Shown: piece after piece, positions 50,163-60,101 of the stretch | Layout: each line of letters begins with the position of its first letter | How positions within the stretch are numbered: the stretch's first letter is position 1 | Source of the DNA: Leishmania panamensis | Taxonomy: Eukaryota; Euglenozoa; Kinetoplastea; Trypanosomatida; Trypanosomatidae | Length of the DNA stretch: 64,000 nucleotides | Assembly (NCBI RefSeq): GCF_000755165.1 | Contig: NC_025866.1 | Span: 495,104-559,103, forward strand | Direction of reading: 5' to 3' | Notes under the pieces: generated by a model | What the model was told of the DNA's origin: nothing | The model's input: the letters and a program-made list of their open reading frames with translations, nothing else | Databases searched by the model: none | Made by a program: the position numbers and the translations under genes

Positions 50163-53100
50163 TCATTTTAGCTGATCGCCATCAGCCGTGGCATTCTCAT
50201 CATTGTCGTCATCATCTTCGTCGCCGTCACCACCACCGTCCAGGTTCAGAAGCGCATTCTCTCCAGTCACAGCGGTCGCGCTGCCATCGGCAGAGTCCCT
50301 GTGCCGTAGGTGCACAAGAGGGTCGATAATAGTGCCCATGTCAACCAGCTGCCATGGGGACTGCTGGCGCCCTGCCGCTGCTTTGCATGTTGTGCTCCCC
50401 GCTGTGTCCAGCGACTTCGCCGCCGGCATTTCCAGCACCGGCGCCTTCAGGAGTCTCCGGCAGACTTCTGTCACTGTCCTCAGTGCAGAATTGTTTTGAG
50501 GGTCTTGCGGGTTGTGGTACTTTCTGCGCAAGCACTGGAATAAGGACTGACGGAGCTGCGTGACAAGGGCATAGGTAGCGCGGTCAATGTGCACTGCAAT
50601 CCAACCGTCCACGACACAGATGGACAGCTCCGCATTGTACTCCGTTGTGGACTCCGACGCACCAAAAAGCAGCAACGCCCATAGACTGACAGCGGACAGG
50701 CTGGTAAGGAAGTCTCGCCGCGGATCTCTCACCCCAAAGACGTCCTGGAAGACGTAGAAGAGCGCCGGGACCGGCTGGACTGGGGACGTGCTCGACGTCG
50801 TAGAATCTGTGGTAACAGCCTGTGAGTCTCGCCAAAGTTCCCTCAGCAGTTCATCTCGGCCAGGCGCATCGCCACCGCGGGGACCGTCAACGCGTCGACA
50901 CACACTATCTTTCGTAGGCTTGATGCTGAAAAAATGTTTCGTCCGTAGCTCCACCTTGCGCGCGGCATGGAGGCGCCGCATGGAGGAGAGTGTATTTGCA
51001 GGTGGCCGCAGCACTGCCACGTTCGGGAAGAGCGCCGCACAGACACACGCCTTCACCAACGCAACATCGAAGCTGTGGCGGGAGAGAGCGCTAGTATCGA
51101 CGCAGAGTGTTCCAGAGTAGGAGAGGGGTACCCATCCAGGCACCCGCACATCCTGTGTGCGTGAGTCACCGGAACTGAGATTCAATTTGCCACCTTCTGA
51201 GTGTACTGCTGTCTCCTTGATCGTGCCGCCATCGCTGCCAAGGTGCCCGTGTACTGGATCCCCGGCTGCATCTATGCTGTCAACCCTTTCACCGTCCTCC
51301 TCCAACTCGTCTTGCGCGCTAATAAGCCCGGCGTGACGCAAGATGTCGCGATACTGCGCCTTGTACTTGGAGATGACACGAAGATTTCCTAGGTGAAGTA
51401 AGTTGAGCCTCGCGAAGTCTTCCTTTTCCCCGTTGGCGCAGAATGCGTTGTACGCATTCAGGAAGCTGATGTGATCGCTCTGCGAGCTACGTGACAGGAG
51501 ATAGCGCCTCTTACGCGCTTCGGCCGCAACGTCTCGGCTCGTGACATACGGGCAGACGTCTGTGCATGCGGCCACAGTCAGAACAGAATCCAGACAGCGC
51601 AGAACAGCGCCGACGATAATCATCTTGCCAATGCGCGGGTCACAGGGCAGCAACGCCAGGTACTCCCCCAGAGGGGTAAGAGTGTCCGTCTTTCCAACAG
51701 CACTGATGCCGCGAAGAACCTCCATGGATGCGTCCACGTTGGTACTCGAGGGGGGCTCGAGAAATGTCTGCAGTGTTGCTTTTGGATTCGTGTGTCCAAG
51801 CGAGAGCAGCTTCAGCAGCACCTGCATCAGCGGTACACGGTGAATGTCCGCCTCCGGAAATGCCGGCAGTGAGTTCCACAGCTCCTTTGTAAAGAGGCGG
51901 TAACACACACCTCCTTGCGTTCGCCCTGCACGGCCCTTGCGCTGCGTGCAGTTTGCTTGACTCGCGTAGCCCAGGGTAAGCTGCGTTGAGAAGAAGGGCG
52001 TGGAGGCAGCAGTATCGCCGCTGCCCCTGCCGCCTCCTGCGCGGCCATCCTCCGGGACTTTCTCCAGCGGCACGTGCGCAACGGTCGGGCGCCGCGACGA
52101 CGAAGAGCCAATCGTGTCTGTGGTGCCTTGGTGGCACGGGAGAGTGGGACGGCTTTCCCAGGAAGTTGTCTTGATAAGGCCCGTATCGATGACCACAGCG
52201 GCGTCATCGATGGTTATGCCACTTTCGGCGATATTCGTGGCCAGCACCACCTTCACTGTACCGGGCGGGGCCGGCATGAAGCACTCCCGCTGCTTCGCGT
52301 TATCGACAGTGGAGTGAAGGAGAATGATGTAAAAGCGGCCTTTAGCATCGGGAAGTGCGTACGGACCGCTGTACTCCATGATCGCAGCCATCGCAGACGT
52401 TAGCTCCTTCCACCCTGGAAGAAACACCAGGATGGACTTTCCATCTGTATTATTCTGAAGGTCGACTTGCACCGACCGATGTACGAGGTAGGCGATGAGG
52501 TTGTAGTCGATTTTGAGATATTTGCGTGCGTTGACGCGTCGTGATGCAGTGGTCGGTGACTTCACCAGCGGGGTCGGCGTGGTATGCTCTCTTTTTTTCC
52601 CCTCATCGTGTTGCTCTGAATCCGCAGACGACACGGCATCCAAGGAGGGCGAGCAAAATTGTGCAGTTGCTGCCTCGGCGGCAATGTCCTCGAGGTAGCG
52701 GATTGTCACTGGGTACACTGCCCCCTCTACCTGCACGACAGGTGTGTCCGTGCCGAAGTAGCGGGCAAACACGTCGGCTTGCATCGTCGCACTCATGAGC
52801 ACCACACGAAGGCGAAGGTTCCGTGCCAGCAGCTGCTTCACGAGCGCAAGAACGACATCACAGTTAATGTCTCGCTCATGTACTTCGTCGATGATCAGGT
52901 GAGAGATGTGCTCCAGCTCGGGGTGGGTGGAGAATATCTGCAGTAGTACGCCTGTTGTGCAAATTGTAATATGCCGCCCTGGGCGTGCATCCAGCCGAAC
53001 CGCGTACCCGACATCCTCTCCCACTGTGCCAAGACGTTCCTGTGCGATGCGCTCGGCAATGCTAAAGCTGCTCAGTCGACGCGGCTGCGTGACAAGGATG

Positions 53101-55628
53101 TTACAGAGTCCCCCACGGCCGTGCTCGATCTCATAATCCAAGATGTACTGCGGCACCTGCGTCGTTTTGCCGCACCCTGTCGTACCGCACACGACAGTGA
53201 CACGGTGGCGCTGAACGGCGTCGAGCAACTGAGCCTTTACTGTTGCCATAGCCAGTGTGGAGCGACAGGGATGGAACTGAGTAAGGTAGACAGGGTTGCG
53301 TCGAAGGGCGAGCATGCTCTGCAGCATCTGCGCCGCATACGACGGGTCTCTGGCAAAGCTGCGCTGAGTGAGGTCCAGCAATGCACGTTCACTCATGCCG
53401 CGGGCACGGTCACTGCGGTCGTCTGCAATGTCGGCACCATCGTCGCTCCCGGTCTTCCCTGTTGCAACATCAGTGGCTGCGTCAGCTGCTACGTCTTCTG
53501 GTTGCTGTGTCACTTGCCGCAATTGAGCCTGCAGCTGAAACACCAGCTCCGCGGGGAGCGCCGCGGACGGAATCGACTCGGGTGAGATGGACAGATGCGC
53601 GTTCACAAACGCCTGCACCGCTTGAAGTCGCTCATCGTACAGCATCAGGTTTGTCATTGCGGCCTCCATAGCCGCACGCTCGGCCTCGAAGCGGTTGATT
53701 CCGGTGGCGTCACAGCAAAGACCGTTGAGAGTAAGATGGCAACGATACGTGATAGTGCTGTTGCTGCCGCTCGTCGTGTTCGATTCCTTCGTGAAGTTTG
53801 TTTGCGGCGTCAGACTGGCCTTGCCGAACAGCAGATGGTGGTACTGTACAATCCGCCGATAGGCAGGCTGCAGCTGTCGCAGAATTGACTCTAACGGTGC
53901 ACTCGGCTGGTGAGAGAGACCCTTTTTCGTGCTGCTGCCGCTGCTGCTGCCCTTTAGCGCGCTTCTACGACGCGAATGTCCCGTGCCATCCGCCTCCTGC
54001 TGCCGCTCTACATCTTCCTTTAGCAACTGCAGAATGCAGAGCGCATGGGCAGCGCACTGCCGCTTCGCTGTCTTCATATTCTTTGCCACCCCTGTCGCCG
54101 TCAGACCGGTGCGAGGATCGAGTACAAGAGTCGCCACGAAGACCGCCCCTGCAAGATGCGCTGTCGTCATCAAGCTTGAGGCATCGCGTAGGCTCTCATT
54201 GAGGTCTTGCAGTGCTGTGGGGCGACAGTAGCGCTTCGGGTAACGACGCAGCAGCTCTGTGGCGCGGTCCACGACGGGGTGGCCACTTTGCAGTACCTCC
54301 TCACGCATGTAACCTTCCTGCTTCACATGGGCAGCGACGGCCTGCACGTACGCAGCACTCGCGTCCACGTACTCATCCCACGAGCAATATTCGTGAGGTT
54401 GCGGAGTTTTGGGAAGAGGGGGCAGCACCGCCTCTTCCAAGGGTGGAGGGACTGCTGAGGCGCCTGTCGTTGGTGACGACGGTCTCCCTCTGCTGCTCAT
54501 GTAGTGATCCAGCAGCTGCTCTGCATGCATGAAGCACAGCGCACGCGCTATTTTGGCCTTCCTCGACTGCCCAATGGCAAAGACTTCTTTTTGCTCCGCG
54601 CAGTCACCGTCGCAGCGGCTGCTCAGAGGAAGCTCGAGTACGCACCGCATAAGCTTCGAGTGAGGAATATGATGCACCGTTGGTTCCCGCATAGCAAATT
54701 CCGCATCAGGGCTGGTCTGTTGTTGACTTCTCCGGAGCATCTCTACGACGCGCTCCTCTGCCCCCCTGTCCACAGCTAACGGAGATACACCTGTGGCGTC
54801 TTCGAGTTTGCCGCCCGGTAGAGAACGTATTCGTGAAGCCTGCGGCGTCCGTGACATCCTTCTTCGAGCCCGCCGGAGCTGCACCCTTTGCTCCCGTTGT
54901 TCTCCCATAGAAGAGAAAGTGCCCTGTTGAAGCGGTTGATCGGAGTATCTGTTCATTTCAGCACACTTGTGCGGGGGTCTCTGCGTAGGGTTGCCGGTTC
55001 TCTTCAACTCACTCGCTGCGGTGCTGTTGTTAGGGAAGCAACTACTGCTTGGAGACAGTACGGGAGTAGTCTTCGGTTCTGCACGCGCTTGTGATTTAGC
55101 GGGTGAGAACAGAGTCGGGGTTAAGCGCTGAGTACGCTGCCTCGAAGAAGTGGGCAGCGCTGACTGCTGCCGCTGTGTGTTCGATGGCCCCACGGTCTCC
55201 AGGCTGAGTAGTAGGGCCGCTAAGGAAGACTCGTCACGTGATGAGGACTTCACAGCAGGAGAGACGGCCTCCTTGGCTGGGGATGGCGTCGTCCGCTTCA
55301 GACAGCAACGCACAACGCGATGAGGCTGGGGAGAGGTCCGCGAATCAATGGCACCGCATTCTTGACTTCTGTAACGCGGTGCAGACGATGATGTATGAGA
55401 GAAAGCACCGCTATTGCCCGGCACGTGTGCCGTTCCAGCCCTACCGTTGCTCAAATGACAAGCAGCAGTTGCTACTGTCAACAGTACACAGCTCCTACCC
55501 TCCCACTGCCGGGTCTGCATCCGCCATGGACGCCAACACAGGCATGACATTGAGCTACACATCCCGGGGACGGCTGCGATGACGCAGAGGCCACTACCAC
55601 GGATGAAAAAGTGCGAAAATGTGCCCAT
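50163..55628 (-). CDS. DEVH-box (DEAH/RHA) RNA helicase with two dsRNA-binding domains
   Basis: The protein has 1821 aa from the ATG at 55626-55628. Helicase motifs appear in order: GTTGCGKTTQVPQ (I, about 815), TQPRRLSS (Ia), IIDEVHERD (II, about 913), LMSATMQ (III, about 946), LVFLPGW (IV), ATNIAESGITIDD (V, about 1140) and QRKGRAGRTQGG (VI, about 1230). HA2 and OB-fold-like regions follow, then an acidic tail. Two dsRBDs precede the core: about 453-536 (ending AKNMKTAKRQCAAHALCIL) and about 596-663 (ending RFEAERAAMEAAMTNL). This is the DHX9/REH2 arrangement. In trypanosomes REH2 is a mitochondrial editing helicase of this design; this gene may be REH2 or a paralogue. The first 60 residues are Cys/Arg/Ser-rich with few acids and could target mitochondria. 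The frame is open to 56003, but a strong acceptor at 55634 marks that part as leader. Confidence 0.92.
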   Translation of the reverse strand: MGTFSHFFIRGSGLCVIAAVPGMCSSMSCLCWRPWRMQTRQWEGRSCVLLTVATAACHLSNGRAGTAHVPGNSGAFSHTSSSAPRYRSQECGAIDSRTSPQPHRVVRCCLKRTTPSPAKEAVSPAVKSSSRDESSLAALLLSLETVGPSNTQRQQSALPTSSRQRTQRLTPTLFSPAKSQARAEPKTTPVLSPSSSCFPNNSTAASELKRTGNPTQRPPHKCAEMNRYSDQPLQQGTFSSMGEQREQRVQLRRARRRMSRTPQASRIRSLPGGKLEDATGVSPLAVDRGAEERVVEMLRRSQQQTSPDAEFAMREPTVHHIPHSKLMRCVLELPLSSRCDGDCAEQKEVFAIGQSRKAKIARALCFMHAEQLLDHYMSSRGRPSSPTTGASAVPPPLEEAVLPPLPKTPQPHEYCSWDEYVDASAAYVQAVAAHVKQEGYMREEVLQSGHPVVDRATELLRRYPKRYCRPTALQDLNESLRDASSLMTTAHLAGAVFVATLVLDPRTGLTATGVAKNMKTAKRQCAAHALCILQLLKEDVERQQEADGTGHSRRRSALKGSSSGSSTKKGLSHQPSAPLESILRQLQPAYRRIVQYHHLLFGKASLTPQTNFTKESNTTSGSNSTITYRCHLTLNGLCCDATGINRFEAERAAMEAAMTNLMLYDERLQAVQAFVNAHLSISPESIPSAALPAELVFQLQAQLRQVTQQPEDVAADAATDVATGKTGSDDGADIADDRSDRARGMSERALLDLTQRSFARDPSYAAQMLQSMLALRRNPVYLTQFHPCRSTLAMATVKAQLLDAVQRHRVTVVCGTTGCGKTTQVPQYILDYEIEHGRGGLCNILVTQPRRLSSFSIAERIAQERLGTVGEDVGYAVRLDARPGRHITICTTGVLLQIFSTHPELEHISHLIIDEVHERDINCDVVLALVKQLLARNLRLRVVLMSATMQADVFARYFGTDTPVVQVEGAVYPVTIRYLEDIAAEAATAQFCSPSLDAVSSADSEQHDEGKKREHTTPTPLVKSPTTASRRVNARKYLKIDYNLIAYLVHRSVQVDLQNNTDGKSILVFLPGWKELTSAMAAIMEYSGPYALPDAKGRFYIILLHSTVDNAKQRECFMPAPPGTVKVVLATNIAESGITIDDAAVVIDTGLIKTTSWESRPTLPCHQGTTDTIGSSSSRRPTVAHVPLEKVPEDGRAGGGRGSGDTAASTPFFSTQLTLGYASQANCTQRKGRAGRTQGGVCYRLFTKELWNSLPAFPEADIHRVPLMQVLLKLLSLGHTNPKATLQTFLEPPSSTNVDASMEVLRGISAVGKTDTLTPLGEYLALLPCDPRIGKMIIVGAVLRCLDSVLTVAACTDVCPYVTSRDVAAEARKRRYLLSRSSQSDHISFLNAYNAFCANGEKEDFARLNLLHLGNLRVISKYKAQYRDILRHAGLISAQDELEEDGERVDSIDAAGDPVHGHLGSDGGTIKETAVHSEGGKLNLSSGDSRTQDVRVPGWVPLSYSGTLCVDTSALSRHSFDVALVKACVCAALFPNVAVLRPPANTLSSMRRLHAARKVELRTKHFFSIKPTKDSVCRRVDGPRGGDAPGRDELLRELWRDSQAVTTDSTTSSTSPVQPVPALFYVFQDVFGVRDPRRDFLTSLSAVSLWALLLFGASESTTEYNAELSICVVDGWIAVHIDRATYALVTQLRQSLFQCLRRKYHNPQDPQNNSALRTVTEVCRRLLKAPVLEMPAAKSLDTAGSTTCKAAAGRQQSPWQLVDMGTIIDPLVHLRHRDSADGSATAVTGENALLNLDGGGDGDEDDDDNDENATADGDQLK

Positions 55629-55633
55629 GTCGG

Positions 55634-55675
55634 CTAAAGAGAAAGAGATAGGGTAGGGGGAGGGGAGAGAGTGCA
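55634..55675 (-). promoter_or_regulatory. predicted trans-splice acceptor for the helicase gene
   Basis: The coding strand has C/T-rich sequence at plus 55646-55675, then CTATCTCTTTCTCTTTAG, with AG at 55635-55634. The leader before the ATG would be just CCGAC. This is one of the best acceptors in the window. Confidence 0.65.
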
Positions 55676-56595
55676 AAAAATTGGGGGTATGCCAGCAATC
55701 TGTGGCGAGATAGGAGGGGAAAAACTGAGTTTTGCCAGCAGGCGTGTGACATCTCGGAGAGCAGCGTGGAGGAGCTACCAATCGAGCAAGCGCCACCAAT
55801 AGCGCCGTGACTGGGGACACACACACACACAAACAAAGAGAAGAAGAGAAAAGAATGTGCAGAAGCGCGCGTACGGCTTCTGCGTCGTTCTGCTGTCGCG
55901 TGTGATGATGTGCCGCGGGGAGGCGGGGGGAGAGGCCACTGCGAATGCGAAACAACGTATGGTCATGCAAAACGGAAGGGTGGGAGAAAAAGGGGAGCCA
56001 CACACGCCCTCAGCATAGATGACGCCTATCACTCAGCGCGCCTCTTACCAAACAATACAACACCAACACCGACAACACCCACCGCAACGGAAAGGGTATG
56101 GCGTGTAAAGCGGCGAGGATATACAAGTGCATGAAGTACGGAGAAGGAAAAAGGAAGAGCGATAGTGATGGCGGTTACGTGAATGTGTGCGGTTCGGTTG
56201 AGCGTCAATGCGGGAGACAGCAAGACAGTCCCATATGTGTGCGCTGATACATGATCTGCAAGGGCCTCCTGTGGGGAAGGAGAAGGGGTCAGCTGGCGCA
56301 CTAGTTCATTCAACACCAGCAGTGTCTCTGCCTTTTCTTTCTTCCACCTAGCTTGTAGCAGAGCCGCGGACTTCGCACGCTGCCGAGGTGGTCCAGATTT
56401 GGTGCGGGATGAGATATGCATACACAGCCCCTCTTTCTCTTAAAAGCTGTGTGCACAGCAGCTGTTTTTGACTTTGGTCCCCGGCTCTCTTCACTTCAAG
56501 TAATGTCAGAGGAAAGCAAACCTCTCCCCCCATACACACACACACATGAAGAGACTGCTGTCAGCGGCTCACTCTTCACTTCGGGTCACAGTAAG
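55676..56595. other. intergenic spacer
   Basis: Helicase leader region upstream of its acceptor and 3' UTR of the next gene. It has (CA)n tracts at about 55820-55831 and 56535-56546. The open extension of the helicase frame to 56003 looks non-coding. No other gene supported. Confidence 0.55.
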
Positions 56596-57342
56596 CTAAA
56601 CAGCCCCGTTGTCCCCCTTGCGTAATGCATCAAGCCGCTGTGCCTCCGTTAGATGCTTCCACCGCTGCTCTCGGACCGCCATCACGCGACTGCCCAGCAT
56701 GTTCATTGGGCGCTCCACATACGCCCAATCCGGATTGATCATGTAGCGGTAGTATAGGTAGACACACGTCAGCACCGTTGAGAACACCATGAGAAATACC
56801 TTCACGTTGCGCAGCCGCTCCGCGCTCATGGTGTGGTAAAGCGTGCTGCGCTGTGAGTAGAGTCCAACAGAAATTGTGTCGAATGTGTGGACGTTGCTGT
56901 TCTGCTCGTAGTACATACCTCGGTCCTCCTGGTCCTTCAGCACGCGTTCCTGGTTCTGCTCTACACGCAGCATGCTCAGCTCGTGCTGACGCTTCAATTC
57001 AAAGATAACCTTATCACGTGAGAGTATCTCATGGATAATGGCGTCCCGCACCTCCAGCCTCTTTGCGGTTGCGTCAGCATCGAAGTTTGGGGCTGTCGTC
57101 CTTTCGGCCGCCCGGAGAGAAACGCCAGCGGCAACGTCTTTGTTTCCCGACGCAGAGCCCTTACGATCCCTGTCGTGAATGGCTTCGTCCTCAGTGGAAG
57201 GGACGGAAGAGGACAGGGAAGCAGCGTACCGCTGAGATGTGCTAGCAGGATGCGATGAAATGCTGAGGATCTTAGCAGCGCTCGCAAGACAGCCACAGCA
57301 GCGCCGCATAGGAGAAGAGTTGTGCAAACCTAACGCGTACAT
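56596..57342 (-). CDS. probable mitochondrial single-pass membrane protein, unknown family
   Basis: The protein has 248 aa from the ATG at 57340-57342; a second ATG at 57307-57309 (MRRCCGCLASAAKILSISSH) gives a more typical start for a mitochondrial presequence, rich in Arg, Ala and Ser with no acidic residues. Residues about 95-145 are charged and helical, compatible with a coiled coil (AIIHEILSRDKVIFELKRQH and following). One transmembrane helix follows at about 181-201 (KVFLMVFSTVLTCVYLYYRY). A conserved-looking 47-residue tail (INPDWAYVERPMNMLGSRVM and following) would face the other side. A location in the inner or outer mitochondrial membrane is inferred only. A strong pyrimidine tract (coding strand) at 57364-57400 lies just upstream. 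Confidence 0.85.
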   Translation of the reverse strand: MYALGLHNSSPMRRCCGCLASAAKILSISSHPASTSQRYAASLSSSVPSTEDEAIHDRDRKGSASGNKDVAAGVSLRAAERTTAPNFDADATAKRLEVRDAIIHEILSRDKVIFELKRQHELSMLRVEQNQERVLKDQEDRGMYYEQNSNVHTFDTISVGLYSQRSTLYHTMSAERLRNVKVFLMVFSTVLTCVYLYYRYMINPDWAYVERPMNMLGSRVMAVREQRWKHLTEAQRLDALRKGDNGAV

Positions 57343-57363
57343 CTGGACGAGTGTGTCTGTCCG

Positions 57364-57400
57364 GGCGGAGGGGGGGGGAAGGGGAAAGGGGAAGGGGAAG
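57364..57400 (-). promoter_or_regulatory. polypyrimidine tract upstream of the mitochondrial-type gene
   Basis: The plus strand is almost only G and A (GGGGGGGGAAGGGGAAAGGG), so the transcript is a C/T tract, followed by CGGACAG within 20 nt. It fits a spliced-leader acceptor shortly before the ATG at 57342. Confidence 0.55.
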
Positions 57401-57765
57401 GCAACGTAGTGGTGGCGACAGACACTTGTGGCACAGAAGAAAGAGGCCGATGCGCGACAACAGGGTCACCGTAATGCATGTATGGTGCCCTTCGATGCAG
57501 GAGTGGGTGAGAAAAGGAGGTGAGTTCCAGCGGGGGGAGCCCCATCCAAAGACGCACTTACATGGCAAACACATGCACACCAAGACTACCGTATACTGTC
57601 GCACAGGTTAGCAGGAAAAAAAAGCAGGTATATACATATACCCCACGCAGATGAAAAGAGTCAATCCAAAAAATGAGGAACGAGAGTGAAACGGGGTGCG
57701 ATGACAACGCAAGCGGAATGTGTCGTGAGGGGAGTGTGAATGCGCACAACTAACCAGTGTGAGAA

Positions 57766-57812
57766 GGGGCCATCAGGCTGCGTCATGGCCCCGCTTATCG
57801 CCCTTCAGGGCG
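57766..57812. repeat. two tandem GC-rich hairpins
   Basis: GGGGCCAT (57766-57773) pairs with ATGGCCCC (57785-57792) over an 11-nt loop. CGCCC (57799-57803) pairs with GGGCG (57808-57812) over TTCA. They look like structured RNA in the 3' UTR region of the F-box-like gene, but could also be part of a decayed element. Confidence 0.6.
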
Positions 57813-58250
57813 GTGGCTGCTGAACAGTGACGGGACTAGTTTCACCCAGTGCCTCACTGCACATCTGCTCCTTTTTGAGCGGCAGCGTCAGTAAAGTCTC
57901 GCCGGTCATGCAGGCCCTGCTGCACAATTACCATATTCATCTCCCCCTGCAGTCATTCCACCTTCTTTCAACATGGCTGAGTGGAGGGTGAAGGCAATGA
58001 TAAAGAGAGGAGAAGAGGAAAGGAAGGGAGAGAGACCGAGTGATGCCGTTGATGATGGCCACCATCCGCAACTACCCCCCTTCACGTATGACCTGCCGTG
58101 TGGTATACCTAAATTGCTCTCTAATTTGATGACAGAAACGTGTGTGTGTGTGTGGGGGGGGGGGAGATAACGCCCCAACAGGGGCGGCAGCAACACAAGT
58201 AGGGATAACAACAAAAAAAAATAGGGGCTTTGTCGCTCCTTTCATGTAGT

Positions 58251-59936
58251 TTACATCCATTCCTGCAGCACCTGTGCGTCTGACATCGCCTCTACACGCC
58301 GCACAAAGCCAGATAGCCTAATCAGCGCGGGCATCTCTCTCACGGAAGGCTGCTGTTGCAGCTGCGCGTCTGCCTTTGCGGAGCAGTGTCCATCCGTGTT
58401 GCACTGCACACGAGCCATGGGCCCTGGCACGGTCCGTAGCACCTGCGCTTTTAAGAAGAGACGCGCCTTTTGGTACTCCTCATTAGTCGGGCAGATCTTC
58501 TTATAGGCGTTCCAGCGCCTCACAGCGGCACGCACAGCGGTGTCAGAAGCAGCAGCAGTGGCGGTGGCCTTGGCGTTGCTCGCTAACACGGCATCCGCAT
58601 TCGCAGGACTGCTGCCAGTAACTGGCACGCCATTCCCAACCGCGCGCAAGACCAGTTCCAAGCTCGCAAAGTTCTCTACACCGCGCCGCAGCACGACAGG
58701 CAGGCTTGATTCCCCTGGGGATTCATCCGTTATCGCAGCTGATGAAGTCGCAACGGGGCCGTTGAGAACCAGGCGCGCAATGCGACGCTCAAAATTGTCA
58801 ACTTGCGCGGCGGACACAAGCGCTGGGAGCGACGCAGCTGCGTCTGCAGACTCCTTCTCTGTTTGTATAGGGGCGGTTGCTGCCCCACCCTCTGCTGGAG
58901 CAAGAGGAGAGTAGGATTTAGGCAGCTTACAGGGAAGCAAAAGCGACTGCCACTGGAGTAGTTGCGCATCTTGACGCAGCAGCAATTCCTCCTGAAGATT
59001 CAAGCGGCATTCACACGCTCGCTTCATCTCTTCCAATGCCTCTATCTCTGTCTGCAACTTCGCGTACATTTCAGCCGACTGCGACACCGCTGCAGGAGTG
59101 GTGCCTGCAAAATCAACACCCGCACCAGCCATGGCCTGCGGTATACGCTGCTGTCGAAGCCCAAAAGACTCAGTGTTCGCAGCAACTTGTGTTGATACCG
59201 CACCGCTCGTTCGCAGTGCGAAATCGACGTCGACATTTTGGGCATAGATTTCCTGCGCGCGCGCCGAGAGTCGCTGCTCCATTCTCGCGATCTCTGCCTC
59301 GTAGTGTGCCTCCTCAGCATTCCGCTCGCGTGCGCGGCGCAGCAGCACTTTGCGTAGTTCCTCCCGCGCACAGGCCGGAACCTCAATTGGGATTCGCCGC
59401 CGCTGCGCCGCCGCGAGCCACAATGCGTCACCCTGTCGCGTCAACAGAACATTCATCCGCACCGATACTCTACACAGCACACTCAGCGTTTGCAAGTTGC
59501 AGAAGGAGAAGCAGTAAATCACGAGCTGCGGTGACAACTGCAAAACCACCGGTAGACCTCTCCTCGGTGGCATTGACGCTGTCGCTGCGTTCTTCTTGAA
59601 AAGAATGGTGGACACAGATAAAGCTCTGCGATCTGACCTTTCTAGCTGTACGTCTGCCGTCCCCTTGATCGCGCCGTTCCCCGTGCTGGGGTCGGCAGTG
59701 GAAGACATCACTTCCGCGGCTGGTTTCACCACTCCGGCTGCCTCTTGCTCAACACACATAAAGGCTGCCTCTATTTTGCGCAGTGCCTCCCTTAAATCAC
59801 TCGTGTCATGATATGTGTCTAGCCGAATAGTTGAGTAGCCTGCCGCGGTGCATTGTGGAGTCGTCAGCGGAGGGCGAAGAACGGTGGTACTGCAGAGCGG
59901 AGGCCCTTTTGCGCTTGTGAACACGGAAGGCCTCAT
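58251..59936 (-). CDS. F-box-like protein with coiled coil
   Basis: The protein has 561 aa from the ATG at 59934-59936. Residues about 132-180 (LQLSPQLVIYCFSFCNLQTL, then LCRVSVRMNVLLTRQGDALW) have the F-box pattern: L-x-P-x-L, a hydrophobic helix, then L-x-x-V-x-x-x-x-x-x-L and a final W. F-box proteins bind Skp1 in SCF ubiquitin ligases and select substrates. Residues about 190-240 and 285-325 are probable coiled coil (RRARERNAEEAHYEAEIARM and EIEALEEMKRACECRLNLQE). The rest is Ala/Ser-rich with a basic ending, and I see no substrate-binding repeat. A strong splice acceptor lies at 60020-60021, 84 nt upstream. Confidence 0.85.
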   Translation of the reverse strand: MRPSVFTSAKGPPLCSTTVLRPPLTTPQCTAAGYSTIRLDTYHDTSDLREALRKIEAAFMCVEQEAAGVVKPAAEVMSSTADPSTGNGAIKGTADVQLERSDRRALSVSTILFKKNAATASMPPRRGLPVVLQLSPQLVIYCFSFCNLQTLSVLCRVSVRMNVLLTRQGDALWLAAAQRRRIPIEVPACAREELRKVLLRRARERNAEEAHYEAEIARMEQRLSARAQEIYAQNVDVDFALRTSGAVSTQVAANTESFGLRQQRIPQAMAGAGVDFAGTTPAAVSQSAEMYAKLQTEIEALEEMKRACECRLNLQEELLLRQDAQLLQWQSLLLPCKLPKSYSPLAPAEGGAATAPIQTEKESADAAASLPALVSAAQVDNFERRIARLVLNGPVATSSAAITDESPGESSLPVVLRRGVENFASLELVLRAVGNGVPVTGSSPANADAVLASNAKATATAAASDTAVRAAVRRWNAYKKICPTNEEYQKARLFLKAQVLRTVPGPMARVQCNTDGHCSAKADAQLQQQPSVREMPALIRLSGFVRRVEAMSDAQVLQEWM

Positions 59937-60019
59937 TGGATAAGAGAGTATGTAGGTAGGTACGTCTGTCTAAGATACCGTGTGTCTACGATGCCCCTCC
60001 CACCCTGCGCCTCAACCTC

Positions 60020-60101
60020 CTGTAGAGAAAAGCGGAAGAAGATATACAAAAGTTGTGCCTCGGTGGATAGACACCCCCGCCAAAAAAAAAGAGAAAGAAA
60101 A
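60020..60101 (-). promoter_or_regulatory. predicted trans-splice acceptor for the F-box-like gene
   Basis: The coding strand has a TTTTCTTTCTCTTTTTTTTT tract at plus 60083-60101 and then CTTCTTCCGCTTTTCTCTAC followed by AG at 60021-60020. Confidence 0.65.

Larger units (their letters stand above)
57343..58250. other. intergenic spacer with a GC island and tandem hairpins
   Basis: Leader of the mitochondrial-type gene and 3' UTR of the F-box-like gene. A GC-rich island at about 57750-57930 carries two small hairpins. A (TG)n/G-run lies at 58140-58166. No protein gene supported. Confidence 0.55.

Noticed and set aside
55629..56003. N-terminal extension of the helicase frame
   Set aside because: Contains the splice acceptor at 55634-55675 and begins without a good ATG; treated as leader.
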